A stretch of 48,005 nt of DNA from Mariprofundaceae bacterium (GCA_015488115.1 WFOK01000051.1:1-48005); one strand, 5' to 3'. Shown: positions 35,956 to 44,790, numbered from the stretch's first letter. Numbers and translations are program-made. Notes: generated by a model not told the origin, from the letters alone.

Positions 35956-36599
35956 AGCTTGTCCTCCAGGAAAGTCTCGATTTCCATGCGCACCTGGCGC
36001 TGCACCTGCTCAATGCTCCGCTCGGCATCAATTCTTCGAATGCGACAGGGACTCTGACGCGCAAGACGAGCAAAGCCATCCGCCACCCTTTGGTGGAATG
36101 AACGGGCCTCCAAATCGAAACGGCTGCGCTCTCCCCCACCCTTTTGTCGTTGCTGCATGCGATGGAAGGCCACGTCAACCGAGACATCAAACCAAAGGGT
36201 CAGGTCCGGATGGACGCCGCATTCGGCAAAATCGAGCAGCGTCAATACCCGTTCATCCTGACCGAGCTTGCGTGCGGCCATCTGATAGGCATGCGTGGAG
36301 TCCGAATACCGATCGCACAACACGATCCGATTGGCTGCAAGGGCGGGCACCAACTGTTCTCGCACATGCTGGGCGCGGTCGGCAAGGAAAAGAAGCAATT
36401 CGGCCTCGACCGTCACATGCTTCCCTGAAGACAACAACAAGCGTCGAATCTCGCGACCCAGGGGGGTGGCACCCGGCTCGTGAGTGGTCAGGCAGGCCAC
36501 ACCCCTGGAGCGAAGCCAATCCGCAGCCAGTCTCATCTGCGTGCTTTTGCCGCAGCCATCAATGCCCTCAAAAGTGATCAGCAAGCCCCTGCCGCTCAT
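35952..36599 (-). CDS. tmk: Thymidylate kinase
   Basis: 215 residues; makes dTDP from dTMP. The P-loop is FEGIDGCGKST. HEPGATPLGREIR is the DR(E/P)G-type loop, DRYSDST the dTMP-binding segment, and RSRFDLEARSFHQRV the lid with its basic residues. The frame is open 11 codons upstream, but MSGRGLLITFEGIDG from ATG 36599 is the standard N-terminus with GGAAG in front and an ATGA overlap with the preceding gene (36596-36599). Confidence 0.96.
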   Translation of the reverse strand: MSGRGLLITFEGIDGCGKSTQMRLAADWLRSRGVACLTTHEPGATPLGREIRRLLLSSGKHVTVEAELLLFLADRAQHVREQLVPALAANRIVLCDRYSDSTHAYQMAARKLGQDERVLTLLDFAECGVHPDLTLWFDVSVDVAFHRMQQRQKGGGERSRFDLEARSFHQRVADGFARLARQSPCRIRRIDAERSIEQVQRQVRMEIETFLEDKL

Positions 36600-36844
36600 T
36601 TTTTCTTCCACGGCCCCACCTCCATCACGCACACTTGCATGCCCTGCTCCATTTCTTCAATCCATTGCAGAAGCGACGCGCATTGCGCACGCGTGGTCCA
36701 GAGCTCACAACGCCCCGAACGATCGCCAAACCTCGCCACCCCCATGCCCGACTCGCCCTGCAGCAGCGACTCAAGCCTGAACATGTGCCTTCGCGGCACC
36801 CTGATCGTGACGATCCAGGTCTCCCAAGGCGCCGCCCCTTTCAT
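36596..36844 (-). CDS. 82-residue protein of unknown function between mltG and tmk
   Basis: A small protein (MKGAAPWETWIVTIRVPR...WKKK) with no signal peptide or membrane helix. It has an alternating pattern suggesting an alpha/beta fold. It overlaps both neighbours by exactly four bases (ATGA at 36596-36599 and 36841-36844), strong evidence that it is translated as part of the operon. It resembles small proteins grouped as DUF4911, which occur near tmk and mltG in some bacteria; I am not certain of that match. Function unknown. Confidence 0.75.
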   Translation of the reverse strand: MKGAAPWETWIVTIRVPRRHMFRLESLLQGESGMGVARFGDRSGRCELWTTRAQCASLLQWIEEMEQGMQVCVMEVGPWKKK

Positions 36845-37818
36845 TTTTGCCTCCTTTCAAGATGCACCCATCTTGCAACATTGCGCCGATGCTCCTCAAG
36901 GCTTGAGGCAAAGGCATGCCCTCCGCTTCCATCCGCCACGAAGTACAGGAAGGGAACATTGGCTGGATTGGCGGCCGCGCGCAGCGACGCGGCTCCCGGA
37001 TTGCAAATCGGCGTGGGAGGCAGGCCGCGCCGCGTATAGGTGTTCCAAGGCGTGTCCGTCAGCAGATCCCGTTTGCGCAGATTGCCCGAAAAGGAACCCT
37101 TGGTTCTCCATAGTCCATAGATGACCGTGGGGTCCATTTGAAGCGGCATTCCTCTTCTCAGCCTGTTTTCAATGACCGCCGCGATCAGAGGGCGCTCGCT
37201 GTCCAAGGCCGTCTCCTTTTCGATGATCGAGGCCATCACGCGCAAACGATCCCATTTTCCGACATCGGGCTCGATGCCTCCAAGCAGCCTCTCCTGCGCC
37301 CTGCGCATTTGCATGAGCAGGGATTCTGGATCAACAGGCTTTTCGTAGCGGTAGGTCTCCGGCAACAGATAGCCATCCCTGCCTCCCGGCACGACCTTCA
37401 ACAGGGCGCGTTGCCATCGCCCGGACGAAACACCCGTCCGCTCGCTCAGAAGCCGGACGATTTCCTCATTGCGCAGCCCTTCGGGAATGGTGACTTGAAA
37501 GTGCATGACATCGCCCGCCCGGATGCGCTCCATGACCGTCAACATGTTGGCAGGTTCTTCAAAGCGATAGTAACCATGAGTCATGCCCGACGCATGTCCC
37601 TGCAGGCGGACCAGCCATTCAAACAGCAGGGAAGAATGGATAACCCCCTTGCTGGCAAGAAGCCTGGCCATCTGTCTGACAGAAGCGCCGGGCCGGATCT
37701 CCACCTCCACGGCTGTCGACGGCGCCTTCTTCGCAAAGACGCCATAGCCCAGCAACAGCCCCGACAACAGGACTAGCACAAGGCTTGCGGCCAAGAGCCT
37801 CGACAGCCTTCGCCTCAC
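36841..37818 (-). CDS. mltG: Endolytic peptidoglycan transglycosylase MltG
   Basis: 325 residues. A short basic N-terminus, one transmembrane helix (about 8-28), a LysM-like region with the IRPGASVRQMARLLASKGVI segment, and the YceG catalytic domain. The latter carries GYLLPETYRY, SIIEKETA with the catalytic Glu near residue 200, and LPPTPICNPG. MltG cleaves nascent glycan strands and sets their length. The start is GTG 37818, with AAGGAGG seven bases upstream and a GTGA overlap with the pabC-like gene. A frame reaching 38082 lies wholly inside that gene in another frame and is discarded. Confidence 0.95.
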   Translation of the reverse strand: MRRRLSRLLAASLVLVLLSGLLLGYGVFAKKAPSTAVEVEIRPGASVRQMARLLASKGVIHSSLLFEWLVRLQGHASGMTHGYYRFEEPANMLTVMERIRAGDVMHFQVTIPEGLRNEEIVRLLSERTGVSSGRWQRALLKVVPGGRDGYLLPETYRYEKPVDPESLLMQMRRAQERLLGGIEPDVGKWDRLRVMASIIEKETALDSERPLIAAVIENRLRRGMPLQMDPTVIYGLWRTKGSFSGNLRKRDLLTDTPWNTYTRRGLPPTPICNPGAASLRAAANPANVPFLYFVADGSGGHAFASSLEEHRRNVARWVHLERRQK

Positions 37819-38606
37819 GCAATGGCCTCCTTCCAGGCGGAAAAAAGCACATCCATCGCCGCATGATCGGCTGGCAGCATGCGTCCGTCGATACTGGACA
37901 CCGGCATCACGCCGCGCACGGCATTGGTCAGGGCGATGGCCTCGCAATCCCGCAACCATGCGGATGGACAGGGGGCCTCCCTTCCAACCCTCGCCGCAAG
38001 CAGGCATGCGCGTGCCACGCCTGGCAGCACACCCGGCATGCATGGAGGCGTCCACCACGTTCCCTGCCTGTAAAGCCAGCAATTGGCCGTCAGGCCGCCT
38101 AGCACTTGGCCCTGGGCCAACCAGAGCACCTCCCGCTTGCGCACGAGACGGACAGCTCGCAGCAACTCGGCGTAATCGGCGACGAACTTTGCAGGCTTCG
38201 GGCGCAGGGCAAAAGGATAGTTTGCGCTTTCAAGATGCAGGGGCGAATTATCCCCCGACAGGGGCATGAGCTGAACGTGTGCCGCGAGCCCTGCAGCAGG
38301 CGAGAACATTCCCCAGCCAGCATCGCCGCCGCCAATCAGCAGGCGAACGCGATACGCGCCGTCTGCGACCAGGCTTGTGCAATACGCATGCAGTTCGTCG
38401 GCCATGCCCGGATCCAGCCTGTAACCGAATGCCTGCAGTCCAACCCGCAGCCGCCGGACATGCCCGGTCCACAATGGGATCCGACCATCCACGACCAGAA
38501 AGGTCTCAAAACATGCCTCCCCGTAAGCCAGGGCCCGGGGCAGCTCTACCGACCGGTGAATCGTCAGACTCAAGTTTGATGCCGCTTCATGATAGGCTTC
38601 GGACAT
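37815..38606 (-). CDS. pabC: Class IV aminotransferase, probable aminodeoxychorismate lyase
   Basis: 263 residues (E. coli PabC 269). The position before mltG and the fold (LAYGEACFETF at the N-terminus, KPAKFVADYAELL with the PLP lysine) fit PabC, which releases pyruvate from aminodeoxychorismate to give p-aminobenzoate. At the place of the conserved PLP-contacting Glu (VxE...N), the sequence reads VLGGLTAN, so that Glu is replaced by Gly. Activity or specificity may therefore be altered. ATG 38606 overlaps the divergent ilvA ATG by two bases, and only a weak AAGG precedes it; a later TTG at residue 12 is possible. Confidence 0.8.
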   Translation of the reverse strand: MSEAYHEAASNLSLTIHRSVELPRALAYGEACFETFLVVDGRIPLWTGHVRRLRVGLQAFGYRLDPGMADELHAYCTSLVADGAYRVRLLIGGGDAGWGMFSPAAGLAAHVQLMPLSGDNSPLHLESANYPFALRPKPAKFVADYAELLRAVRLVRKREVLWLAQGQVLGGLTANCWLYRQGTWWTPPCMPGVLPGVARACLLAARVGREAPCPSAWLRDCEAIALTNAVRGVMPVSSIDGRMLPADHAAMDVLFSAWKEAIA

Positions 38607-40116
38607 GAGCGATTTCTACCTTGAAGCCATTGAACACGCACGCGTCTATGATGTGGCCAAAGAAACGCCCTTGGAGCTGGCACCCAAGCTATCGGCCCGA
38701 CTCCACAATGAGGTGCTGCTGAAAAGGGAGGATCTGCAGCCCGTGTTTTCGTTCAAGCTGCGCGGCGCCTACAACAAGATCGCCCATCTGAGCGAGGCCG
38801 AACGTCAGCGTGGCATCATCTGCGCATCCGCAGGCAATCATGCCCAGGGCGTGGCCTTGGCCAGCCACAGGCTGGGCATCCAGGCCACCATTGTCATGCC
38901 AACCACCACGCCCGACATCAAGGTCAGGGCCGTTGAGCGCATGGGGGCTCGGGTGCTGCTGGCTGGGGACTCCTATTCAGACGCCAGCGCGTTCGCAGAT
39001 CGCCATTGCCGTGAACATCAACTGGTTTTCATCCACCCGTACGATGACCCACTGGTCATCGCCGGTCAGGGAACCATCGCTGAAGAGCTGTTGCGTCAAA
39101 CGCCGCAGGATCTGGATGCCGTGTTCGTACCCATCGGCGGAGGAGGCCTGATTGCGGGCATGGCCATCTGGCTCAAGCACCACGCCCCCAACACCCGCAT
39201 CATTGGCGTGGAGCCCATGGACTCCGCGGCCATGCATGACTCTCTGCAGGCCGGCCACCGCATCGAACTCAAGCAGGTCGGCATCTTTGCCGATGGCGTG
39301 GCGGTCAAGAAGGTCGGCAAGCACACCTTTGAGATCGCCCAACGCCTGGTTGACGACATCATCCTGGTGGACACGGATGAGATTTGCGCCGCCATCAAGG
39401 ATATTTACGAGGACAACAGGAGCATCGTCGAGCCTGCGGGCGCGCTTGGCGTGGCAGGCATGAAGAAATACGTTCGCCGGAGCGGCGCGCGCGGGGAGGT
39501 ACTGGCCGCCATCAACAGCGGCGCCAACATGAATTTCGATCGCCTCCGTCATGTCTCGGAACGTACCGAAATGGGTGAAGGGCGCGAGGCCCTGTTCGCG
39601 GTCACGATCCCCGAACGTCCCGGCTCTTTTCTGGAGTTCTGTCGCATCATCGGACCGCGCAACATCACCGAATTCAACTACCGTCTTTCCAGCCGCCGAC
39701 ATGCGCACGTGTTTGTCGGCGTTGGCGTTTCCGATCCCGAAGAGGCTATGGACGTTGAACAGGCCATGCTGGCCGCCGGCCTGAAGGTGATCAGCCTGCA
39801 GGACAACGAATTGGCCAAACTGCACATCCGACACATGGTTGGCGGACATAGCAGTCTTGTACACGATGAGCTGTTGTTCCGCTTCGAATTCCCCGAGAAG
39901 CCCGGAGCGCTGCTGCAGTTTCTGACCCGCGCCCAGGGGCGATGGAACATCTCGCTTTTCCATTACAGGAACCATGCCGCCGCCTTTGGCAGGGTGCTGG
40001 CTGGTATCGAGGTGCCCCCGAACGAACGCGATGCCTTCCGCGATTATCTGGACGGTCTGGGCTATCCTTATGTGGAGGAAACAGACAATCCGGCCTACAG
40101 GCTCTTTCTCAAATAG
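38605..40116 (+). CDS. ilvA: Threonine ammonia-lyase, biosynthetic
   Basis: 503 residues (E. coli IlvA 514). Deaminates threonine to 2-oxobutanoate, the first step of isoleucine synthesis. The PLP lysine is Lys51 in FSFKLRGAY; ASAGNHAQGVA and GGGGLIAGMA (phosphate-binding loop) follow. The C-terminal 170 residues form two ACT-like regulatory domains (FAVTIPERPGSFLEF and FRFEFPEKPGALLQF), so isoleucine feedback is expected. ATG 38605 shares bases with the start codon of the divergent pabC-like gene. Its stop runs 8 bp into the convergent RNA methyltransferase gene. Confidence 0.97.
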   Translation: MSDFYLEAIEHARVYDVAKETPLELAPKLSARLHNEVLLKREDLQPVFSFKLRGAYNKIAHLSEAERQRGIICASAGNHAQGVALASHRLGIQATIVMPTTTPDIKVRAVERMGARVLLAGDSYSDASAFADRHCREHQLVFIHPYDDPLVIAGQGTIAEELLRQTPQDLDAVFVPIGGGGLIAGMAIWLKHHAPNTRIIGVEPMDSAAMHDSLQAGHRIELKQVGIFADGVAVKKVGKHTFEIAQRLVDDIILVDTDEICAAIKDIYEDNRSIVEPAGALGVAGMKKYVRRSGARGEVLAAINSGANMNFDRLRHVSERTEMGEGREALFAVTIPERPGSFLEFCRIIGPRNITEFNYRLSSRRHAHVFVGVGVSDPEEAMDVEQAMLAAGLKVISLQDNELAKLHIRHMVGGHSSLVHDELLFRFEFPEKPGALLQFLTRAQGRWNISLFHYRNHAAAFGRVLAGIEVPPNERDAFRDYLDGLGYPYVEETDNPAYRLFLK

Positions 40117-41200
40117 GCTCAAACATCAGCGCCTGAACCCAGCGACCTCCATGTCGGAACCTCAGCCTTCTCGACGGCTTCCTGCCCAGTGCACGCTCGC
40201 ACCCTGCATCGGGCGTGATAACGAGCGTCGACCAGTCGGCAAACTGGTGCCGGAGTTGCATGCCGATGCGGCGATACAGTGCATGAATGCCCTCGCCCAT
40301 GCGGCGCCCATATGGTGGATTCAGCAGCATCCACCCAGATGGGCCATCGGGCCTGAGACTGAAAAAATCGCAACAGGACCATGAAATGCCTGCCTCCACG
40401 CCTGCGCGATCCGCATTACGTCGCGCTAGCGCCAGCATATCCTCCCGCAGATCGCAGGCGGCAATGTCCGAAGCAGGTCGCTCTCGTCGCATGGTCTCGG
40501 CCCGTTCCCGCACGCGCTGCCAGCGACGCTCGGGAAAGCCAGGCCAGCCCACGCAAGGAGGGCATTCATGCGCATCCAAGGGAGCCCGCACATCAATCAG
40601 GGCCGCCTCGATCGCCAGAGTGCCGGAACCGCACATGGGAATCCATAAACGCTGGCCTGACCGCCAGCCACTCCAGTAAAGCAGCGCGCTGGCCAGCGAC
40701 TCCCGCATCGGCGCAGACCCCGGCTCGATCCTGTAGCCGCGGCGATCCATTCTGAACCGGCTGGCGCCCAGGCTAAGTTGACAGCGATCCCGATCCAGTC
40801 GCACAAAGAGATCCAAGACCTCCCCGCTAACACCCTGGCTATCGGGGAGCAAGCCATGCACCGCATCGGCAATGCGGCCACTATGCCAAAGGCGGGAACG
40901 ACGCGTGCTGACGTGAATCCGCCAAGACCGTCCCTGGGCATAGATGGCCCAATCGATGCGTCCCGCCTTGCGCGCCAACTCGTTGACGGAACGCGCATTG
41001 AAGCATGCAAGCCTCAACAGGACACGCGTCACCGTACGGGCACGCAGACTGATCCTCATGATGGCATCGGGGCTTGCTCGGAAACCGACCCCGCCCGTGT
41101 CCAGGACAAGGGCGCCAGCCCCGAGCTGTTGCAGCTCGCTCGCGGCTATCTCCTCAAGTCCGGGCAGAACCACGGCATAAGCATCCACTCCCTTCGGCAT
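40109..41200 (-). CDS. THUMP-domain class I RNA methyltransferase (RlmL/YpsC-like)
   Basis: 363 residues. The N-terminal part (VVLPGLEEIAASELQQLG, then a THUMP domain to about residue 150) binds RNA. The C-terminal Rossmann domain has WIPMCGSGTLAIEAAL (SAM binding), ACDLREDML, and the catalytic LLNPPYGRR, the N-P-P-Y motif of N2-guanine methyltransferases. Size and motifs match the single-domain 23S rRNA m2G enzymes related to the N-terminal half of E. coli RlmL. The precise target base is inferred. No good ribosome-binding site is visible before ATG 41200. The 3' end overlaps ilvA by 8 bp. Confidence 0.9.
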   Translation of the reverse strand: MPKGVDAYAVVLPGLEEIAASELQQLGAGALVLDTGGVGFRASPDAIMRISLRARTVTRVLLRLACFNARSVNELARKAGRIDWAIYAQGRSWRIHVSTRRSRLWHSGRIADAVHGLLPDSQGVSGEVLDLFVRLDRDRCQLSLGASRFRMDRRGYRIEPGSAPMRESLASALLYWSGWRSGQRLWIPMCGSGTLAIEAALIDVRAPLDAHECPPCVGWPGFPERRWQRVRERAETMRRERPASDIAACDLREDMLALARRNADRAGVEAGISWSCCDFFSLRPDGPSGWMLLNPPYGRRMGEGIHALYRRIGMQLRHQFADWSTLVITPDAGCERALGRKPSRRLRFRHGGRWVQALMFEPI

Positions 41201-41315
41201 CAGCGCATGCTATCACGGCCAGCTTCCTCTGGCGCAGTTGGATTTCGGCACAATGCTGCTAGCCTTCCGCATATATCTGGCAACATTGATCTAGAACAAA
41301 GGTAGAATTACGCAC

Positions 41316-42716
41316 ATGGCCATCAATCTGCAACCCATCCAGCTTTCAGGAAAGGAAGTGCTGCCGCTCATCGAGGGAGGCAAGGGCGTTGCCGTTTCCA
41401 CGGGACAATGCTCCGGGGCCTGGGCTGCAGCCGGAGGCGTGGGCACGTTTTCCGCCGTCAATGCCGACCGCGTCGATGAGCACGGCAACGTGATCCGCAC
41501 GGTCTATCATGGGCGATCGCGCAAGGAACGTTTCAGGGAACTGGTCGAGCAGGCGATCCAGGGCGGCATCTGCCAGGCCAGGATCGCCCATGACGTTGCC
41601 GGAGGCGAGGGGCGCATCCATATGAATGTGCTGTGGGAAATGGGCGGCGCCGAGCAGGTGCTTGAAGGCGTCATGCAAGGCGCGAAGGGACTGATTCATG
41701 GCATCACCTGCGGCGCAGGCATGCCGTTCCGTCTAGCCCCGTTGGCCGCGAAATACAAAGTCCATTATTACCCCATCATTTCGTCCGCGCGGGCATTCCG
41801 CGCGCTGTGGCTGCGCTCCTATCGCAAGTTTCCCGAATGGTTGGGCGGGGTTGTTTATGAGGATCCCTGGCTTGCAGGCGGTCATAACGGATTGTCCAAC
41901 TCGGAGGATCCCGATCATCCTGAACCTCCCTATCCCCGAGTTGCGGCCCTTCGAAAAACCATGAACGAGTTCGGCCTGCAGCAGGTTCCCATCATCATGG
42001 CCGGGGGCGTCTGGTGGCTCAGTGAATGGACCGACTGGATGGACAACCCGGAAATCGGACCGATTGCCTTCCAGTTTGGCACGCGTCCGCTGCTGACTCG
42101 GGAAAGTCCGATTTCCGATGCATGGAAACAACGGCTGCTGAAGATCCGCAAGGGCGACGTGAAGCTTAACCGCTTCTCTCCGACGGGCTTCTATTCCTCC
42201 GCGGTCTACAACAGCTTTCTGCACGAGCTCTATGAGCGTTCGGACCGGGAGATGGCCTATGTGGATCACCCGGCCGGGGATCACAGCGAACCCTTCACCT
42301 TCGGGGTCCGCAACAAGACCGTCTATCTCACGCGGCGAGACAAGAAACGCGCCGAGACCTATATCGCGGAAGGCTTCACGAAGGCCCTGCCGACGCCGGA
42401 TTCCACGCTGGTCTTCGTCACCGAGGAGAAGGCAAGAGAAATCCGCCAGGATCAGCTCGACTGCATGGGCTGCCTTTCCCAGTGCCGGTTCTCAAACTGG
42501 GCGGCCAATGAGCTGGGCACAACCGGACGCAAGGCGGACCCGCGCAGTTTCTGCATCCAGAAAACCTTGCAGGAGATCGCCCATGGCGCGGACCCTGACG
42601 AGCACTTGATGTTTGCCGGACACGTGGCCTATCGCTTCGCGGAAGACCCCTTTTATGCCAACGGCTTCATCCCAACCGTCAGACAGCTTGTCGAACGGAT
42701 AGCGACCGGGGCATAA
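41316..42716 (+). CDS. Nitronate monooxygenase-like FMN protein with C-terminal cysteine cluster
   Basis: 466 residues. The TIM-barrel of the nitronate monooxygenase/2-nitropropane dioxygenase family is recognisable: STGQCSGAWAAAGGVGTF, GITCGAGMPF, AGGHNGLS and IIMAGGVW, the last two being FMN-phosphate and active-site regions. At 466 residues it is about 100 longer than typical members. The extra C-terminal part carries Cys383-x2-Cys386-x3-Cys390 and Cys413, an arrangement like the 4Fe-4S site of NADH:flavin oxidoreductases such as dienoyl-CoA reductase. No catalytic His typical of class I nitronate enzymes is evident, so nitronate may not be the substrate. Divergent from the RNA methyltransferase, with 115 bp between. 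Confidence 0.82.
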   Translation: MAINLQPIQLSGKEVLPLIEGGKGVAVSTGQCSGAWAAAGGVGTFSAVNADRVDEHGNVIRTVYHGRSRKERFRELVEQAIQGGICQARIAHDVAGGEGRIHMNVLWEMGGAEQVLEGVMQGAKGLIHGITCGAGMPFRLAPLAAKYKVHYYPIISSARAFRALWLRSYRKFPEWLGGVVYEDPWLAGGHNGLSNSEDPDHPEPPYPRVAALRKTMNEFGLQQVPIIMAGGVWWLSEWTDWMDNPEIGPIAFQFGTRPLLTRESPISDAWKQRLLKIRKGDVKLNRFSPTGFYSSAVYNSFLHELYERSDREMAYVDHPAGDHSEPFTFGVRNKTVYLTRRDKKRAETYIAEGFTKALPTPDSTLVFVTEEKAREIRQDQLDCMGCLSQCRFSNWAANELGTTGRKADPRSFCIQKTLQEIAHGADPDEHLMFAGHVAYRFAEDPFYANGFIPTVRQLVERIATGA

Positions 42717-42740
42717 CATAAGCACGCACGTTCAGGCCTC

Positions 42741-42757
42741 GGCAGGCCTAGCCTGCC
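42741..42757. terminator. Hairpin between convergent flavoprotein and helicase genes
   Basis: A perfect 7-bp stem (GGCAGGC / GCCTGCC) with loop CTA, the loop being the helicase stop codon. It lies 24 bases after the flavoprotein stop. No T tract follows on either strand, so a terminator function is only suggested by position. Confidence 0.35.
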
Positions 42758-44703
42758 AGGCCGAGCAAACGCCGCATGTTGGCCATGTGCGCCTCGATCT
42801 CTTCCTGTGCCTCCTCGGAGCCAGGATCCCTGTCCACCCAGCGCACGGCTGAGGGCTCGATCTCATCGAGGAATGGCGAGGGGGCATTCTTCTCCATCTT
42901 GCCATACCGCCGGCGCTGCTTGGCATAGCTGAGCGTCAGCCTGAATCTCGCGCGCGTCATGGCGACATACATCAGGCGACGCTCCTCTTCCAGGCGCTGC
43001 TCCAGAACTGCGTTCTTGTGGGGGAACGTGCCGTCCTCCATGCCAATCACGTAAACGTGATCGAATTCCAGCCCCTTGGCCGCATGCACGGTCATCAGAC
43101 GCACGTTGCCAACCGGTTCCTCTTCCTCGGCGCGGTCGGAAACCAGGAACACATGCTGAAGAAATTCCTTCAACCCTCCCCCGCCCTCGCAATGCCGAAG
43201 CCACCAGCGACGCAGCTCCAGAACATTGGCCATGCGCCTTTCCTCTTCCTGTTCGTCTGAACAGTCCTCGCGGATGGCCTGCTCGAGCCCTGTGTCATGC
43301 AGAAGAGCATCAAAGGCATCATCCGGTTCGCCGTGGCAGAAACGATGGTCGATCATGGCCATCATCTCGCCAAAGGCGCGCAGTGTATCGGCCCGCTTGT
43401 GTCTGAGTTCGGGATGCATGCAGGCATCAAACAGTGAACACCGTTGCGAGCCGGCAAACTCCGCCAGCGCCCCAAGCGCCTTGTCCCCGATGCCGCGCCG
43501 GGGCTTTGCAATGGCCCGCATGAACGCCAGATCATCGGCAGGGTTGTAAACCAGACGCAGATATGCAAGCACGCTCTGGATCTCGGAACGGTCGAAGAAG
43601 GACAAGCCACCGCTGACATGATACGGGATATCGGCATCGCGAAGGGCCATTTCCACCTGCCGGGATTGATGAGAGGCCCGATAAAGCACGCAGAAGTCCT
43701 CCCATCTTGCCCCTGCGGCCCTTTTGGCCCGGATGTCCGTGGCCACCCTGGCCGCCTCCTCTTCCGGGGTTGTGCATTCCCAGATGCGCACGGGCTTGCC
43801 GGGACCAAGATTGGAGCGCAATGTCTTGCCCAGGCGTTCGCTGTTGTTCGCAATCAGGGAATTCGACGCCTTCAGGATGGCGCCAGTTGAGCGGTAGTTC
43901 TCCTCAAGACGAATGACGGTCAGGGAAGGATAGTCATGTTCGAGCTGGAACAGATTTCTCACTTCCGCGCCCCGCCAACCGTAGATGGATTGATCGTCAT
44001 CGCCAACAACTGTCAAGTTGCCATCGGCGGGCACCAACAGCCTGACCAGCTCATACTGAGTGCGGCTTGAGTCCTGATATTCATCGACAAGAAAGTGCCT
44101 TGTCCGCATGCGCCAAAGAGCCCGAACATCTCCGTTTTCCCTCAGCAACCGAATGGGCAATACCATCAGGTCATCGAAATCGACGGCGTTCATGCGCTGA
44201 AGCAGGGCATCATAGCGCTCACGGAACGGCTCGATGCGTTCGGCCTGATCGTCAGCCAGCAAGCCGTTCTTCAGCGATGACACTTGCCTGAGCAGGCGGT
44301 CGATCTGGGTGGCGTCTGCCGGCAGGCCCATGTCGGCAAGCACAGTGCGCAGGGCTGATTTCTGCTCGCCCGGACCGTAAACCGTGAGCTGGGCGCTTCT
44401 GTCGACGAGTTCCGCGTGCTCCCGCACCATCATCAATCCAAGCGCATGAAACGTGCAAATGCGAAGGCGCTTGGCGGTATCCCCAAGACGCGCCAGCAGA
44501 CGCTCCCGCATTTCCCTGGCCGCCTTGTTCGTAAAAGTCACTGCGGTGATTGCATCTTCGGGCACATCGCGTTCGATCAGGGCCGCGATGCGCTCGGTGA
44601 TCACGCGCGTCTTGCCAGAACCAGCGCCGGCCAGCACCAGCAGGGGGCCCCCGCGATGATGAACTGCTCGATATTGGGATTCATTGAGAGAGAAGCCGCT
44701 CAT
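42748..44703 (-). CDS. rep: Rep/UvrD-family superfamily 1A DNA helicase, Rep-like
   Basis: 651 residues (E. coli Rep 673). All motifs are present: LNESQYRAV (Q motif), VLAGAGSGKTRV (I), FTNKAAREM (Ia), VDEYQDSSRTQYELV (II), VVGDDDQSIYGWRGA (III), RLEENYRS (IV), MTVHAAKGLEFDHVYVIG (V) and RLMYVAMTRAR (VI). It unwinds DNA 3' to 5' and in replication clears protein roadblocks. The N-terminus and the lack of a UvrD-type C-terminal extension favour Rep over UvrD. ATG 44703 has only a weak AGG in front. It is divergent from the AlgC-type gene across 100 bp. Confidence 0.93.
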   Translation of the reverse strand: MSGFSLNESQYRAVHHRGGPLLVLAGAGSGKTRVITERIAALIERDVPEDAITAVTFTNKAAREMRERLLARLGDTAKRLRICTFHALGLMMVREHAELVDRSAQLTVYGPGEQKSALRTVLADMGLPADATQIDRLLRQVSSLKNGLLADDQAERIEPFRERYDALLQRMNAVDFDDLMVLPIRLLRENGDVRALWRMRTRHFLVDEYQDSSRTQYELVRLLVPADGNLTVVGDDDQSIYGWRGAEVRNLFQLEHDYPSLTVIRLEENYRSTGAILKASNSLIANNSERLGKTLRSNLGPGKPVRIWECTTPEEEAARVATDIRAKRAAGARWEDFCVLYRASHQSRQVEMALRDADIPYHVSGGLSFFDRSEIQSVLAYLRLVYNPADDLAFMRAIAKPRRGIGDKALGALAEFAGSQRCSLFDACMHPELRHKRADTLRAFGEMMAMIDHRFCHGEPDDAFDALLHDTGLEQAIREDCSDEQEEERRMANVLELRRWWLRHCEGGGGLKEFLQHVFLVSDRAEEEEPVGNVRLMTVHAAKGLEFDHVYVIGMEDGTFPHKNAVLEQRLEEERRLMYVAMTRARFRLTLSYAKQRRRYGKMEKNAPSPFLDEIEPSAVRWVDRDPGSEEAQEEIEAHMANMRRLLGLAG

Positions 44704-44790
44704 GGGCGCGCAAACCTAAGCGTGTGCGGCACCAATGGAAAGCGTTCGACAAGCATGCATGAGGCCCTGCTCCCTGCATGGAAGTTGGTC

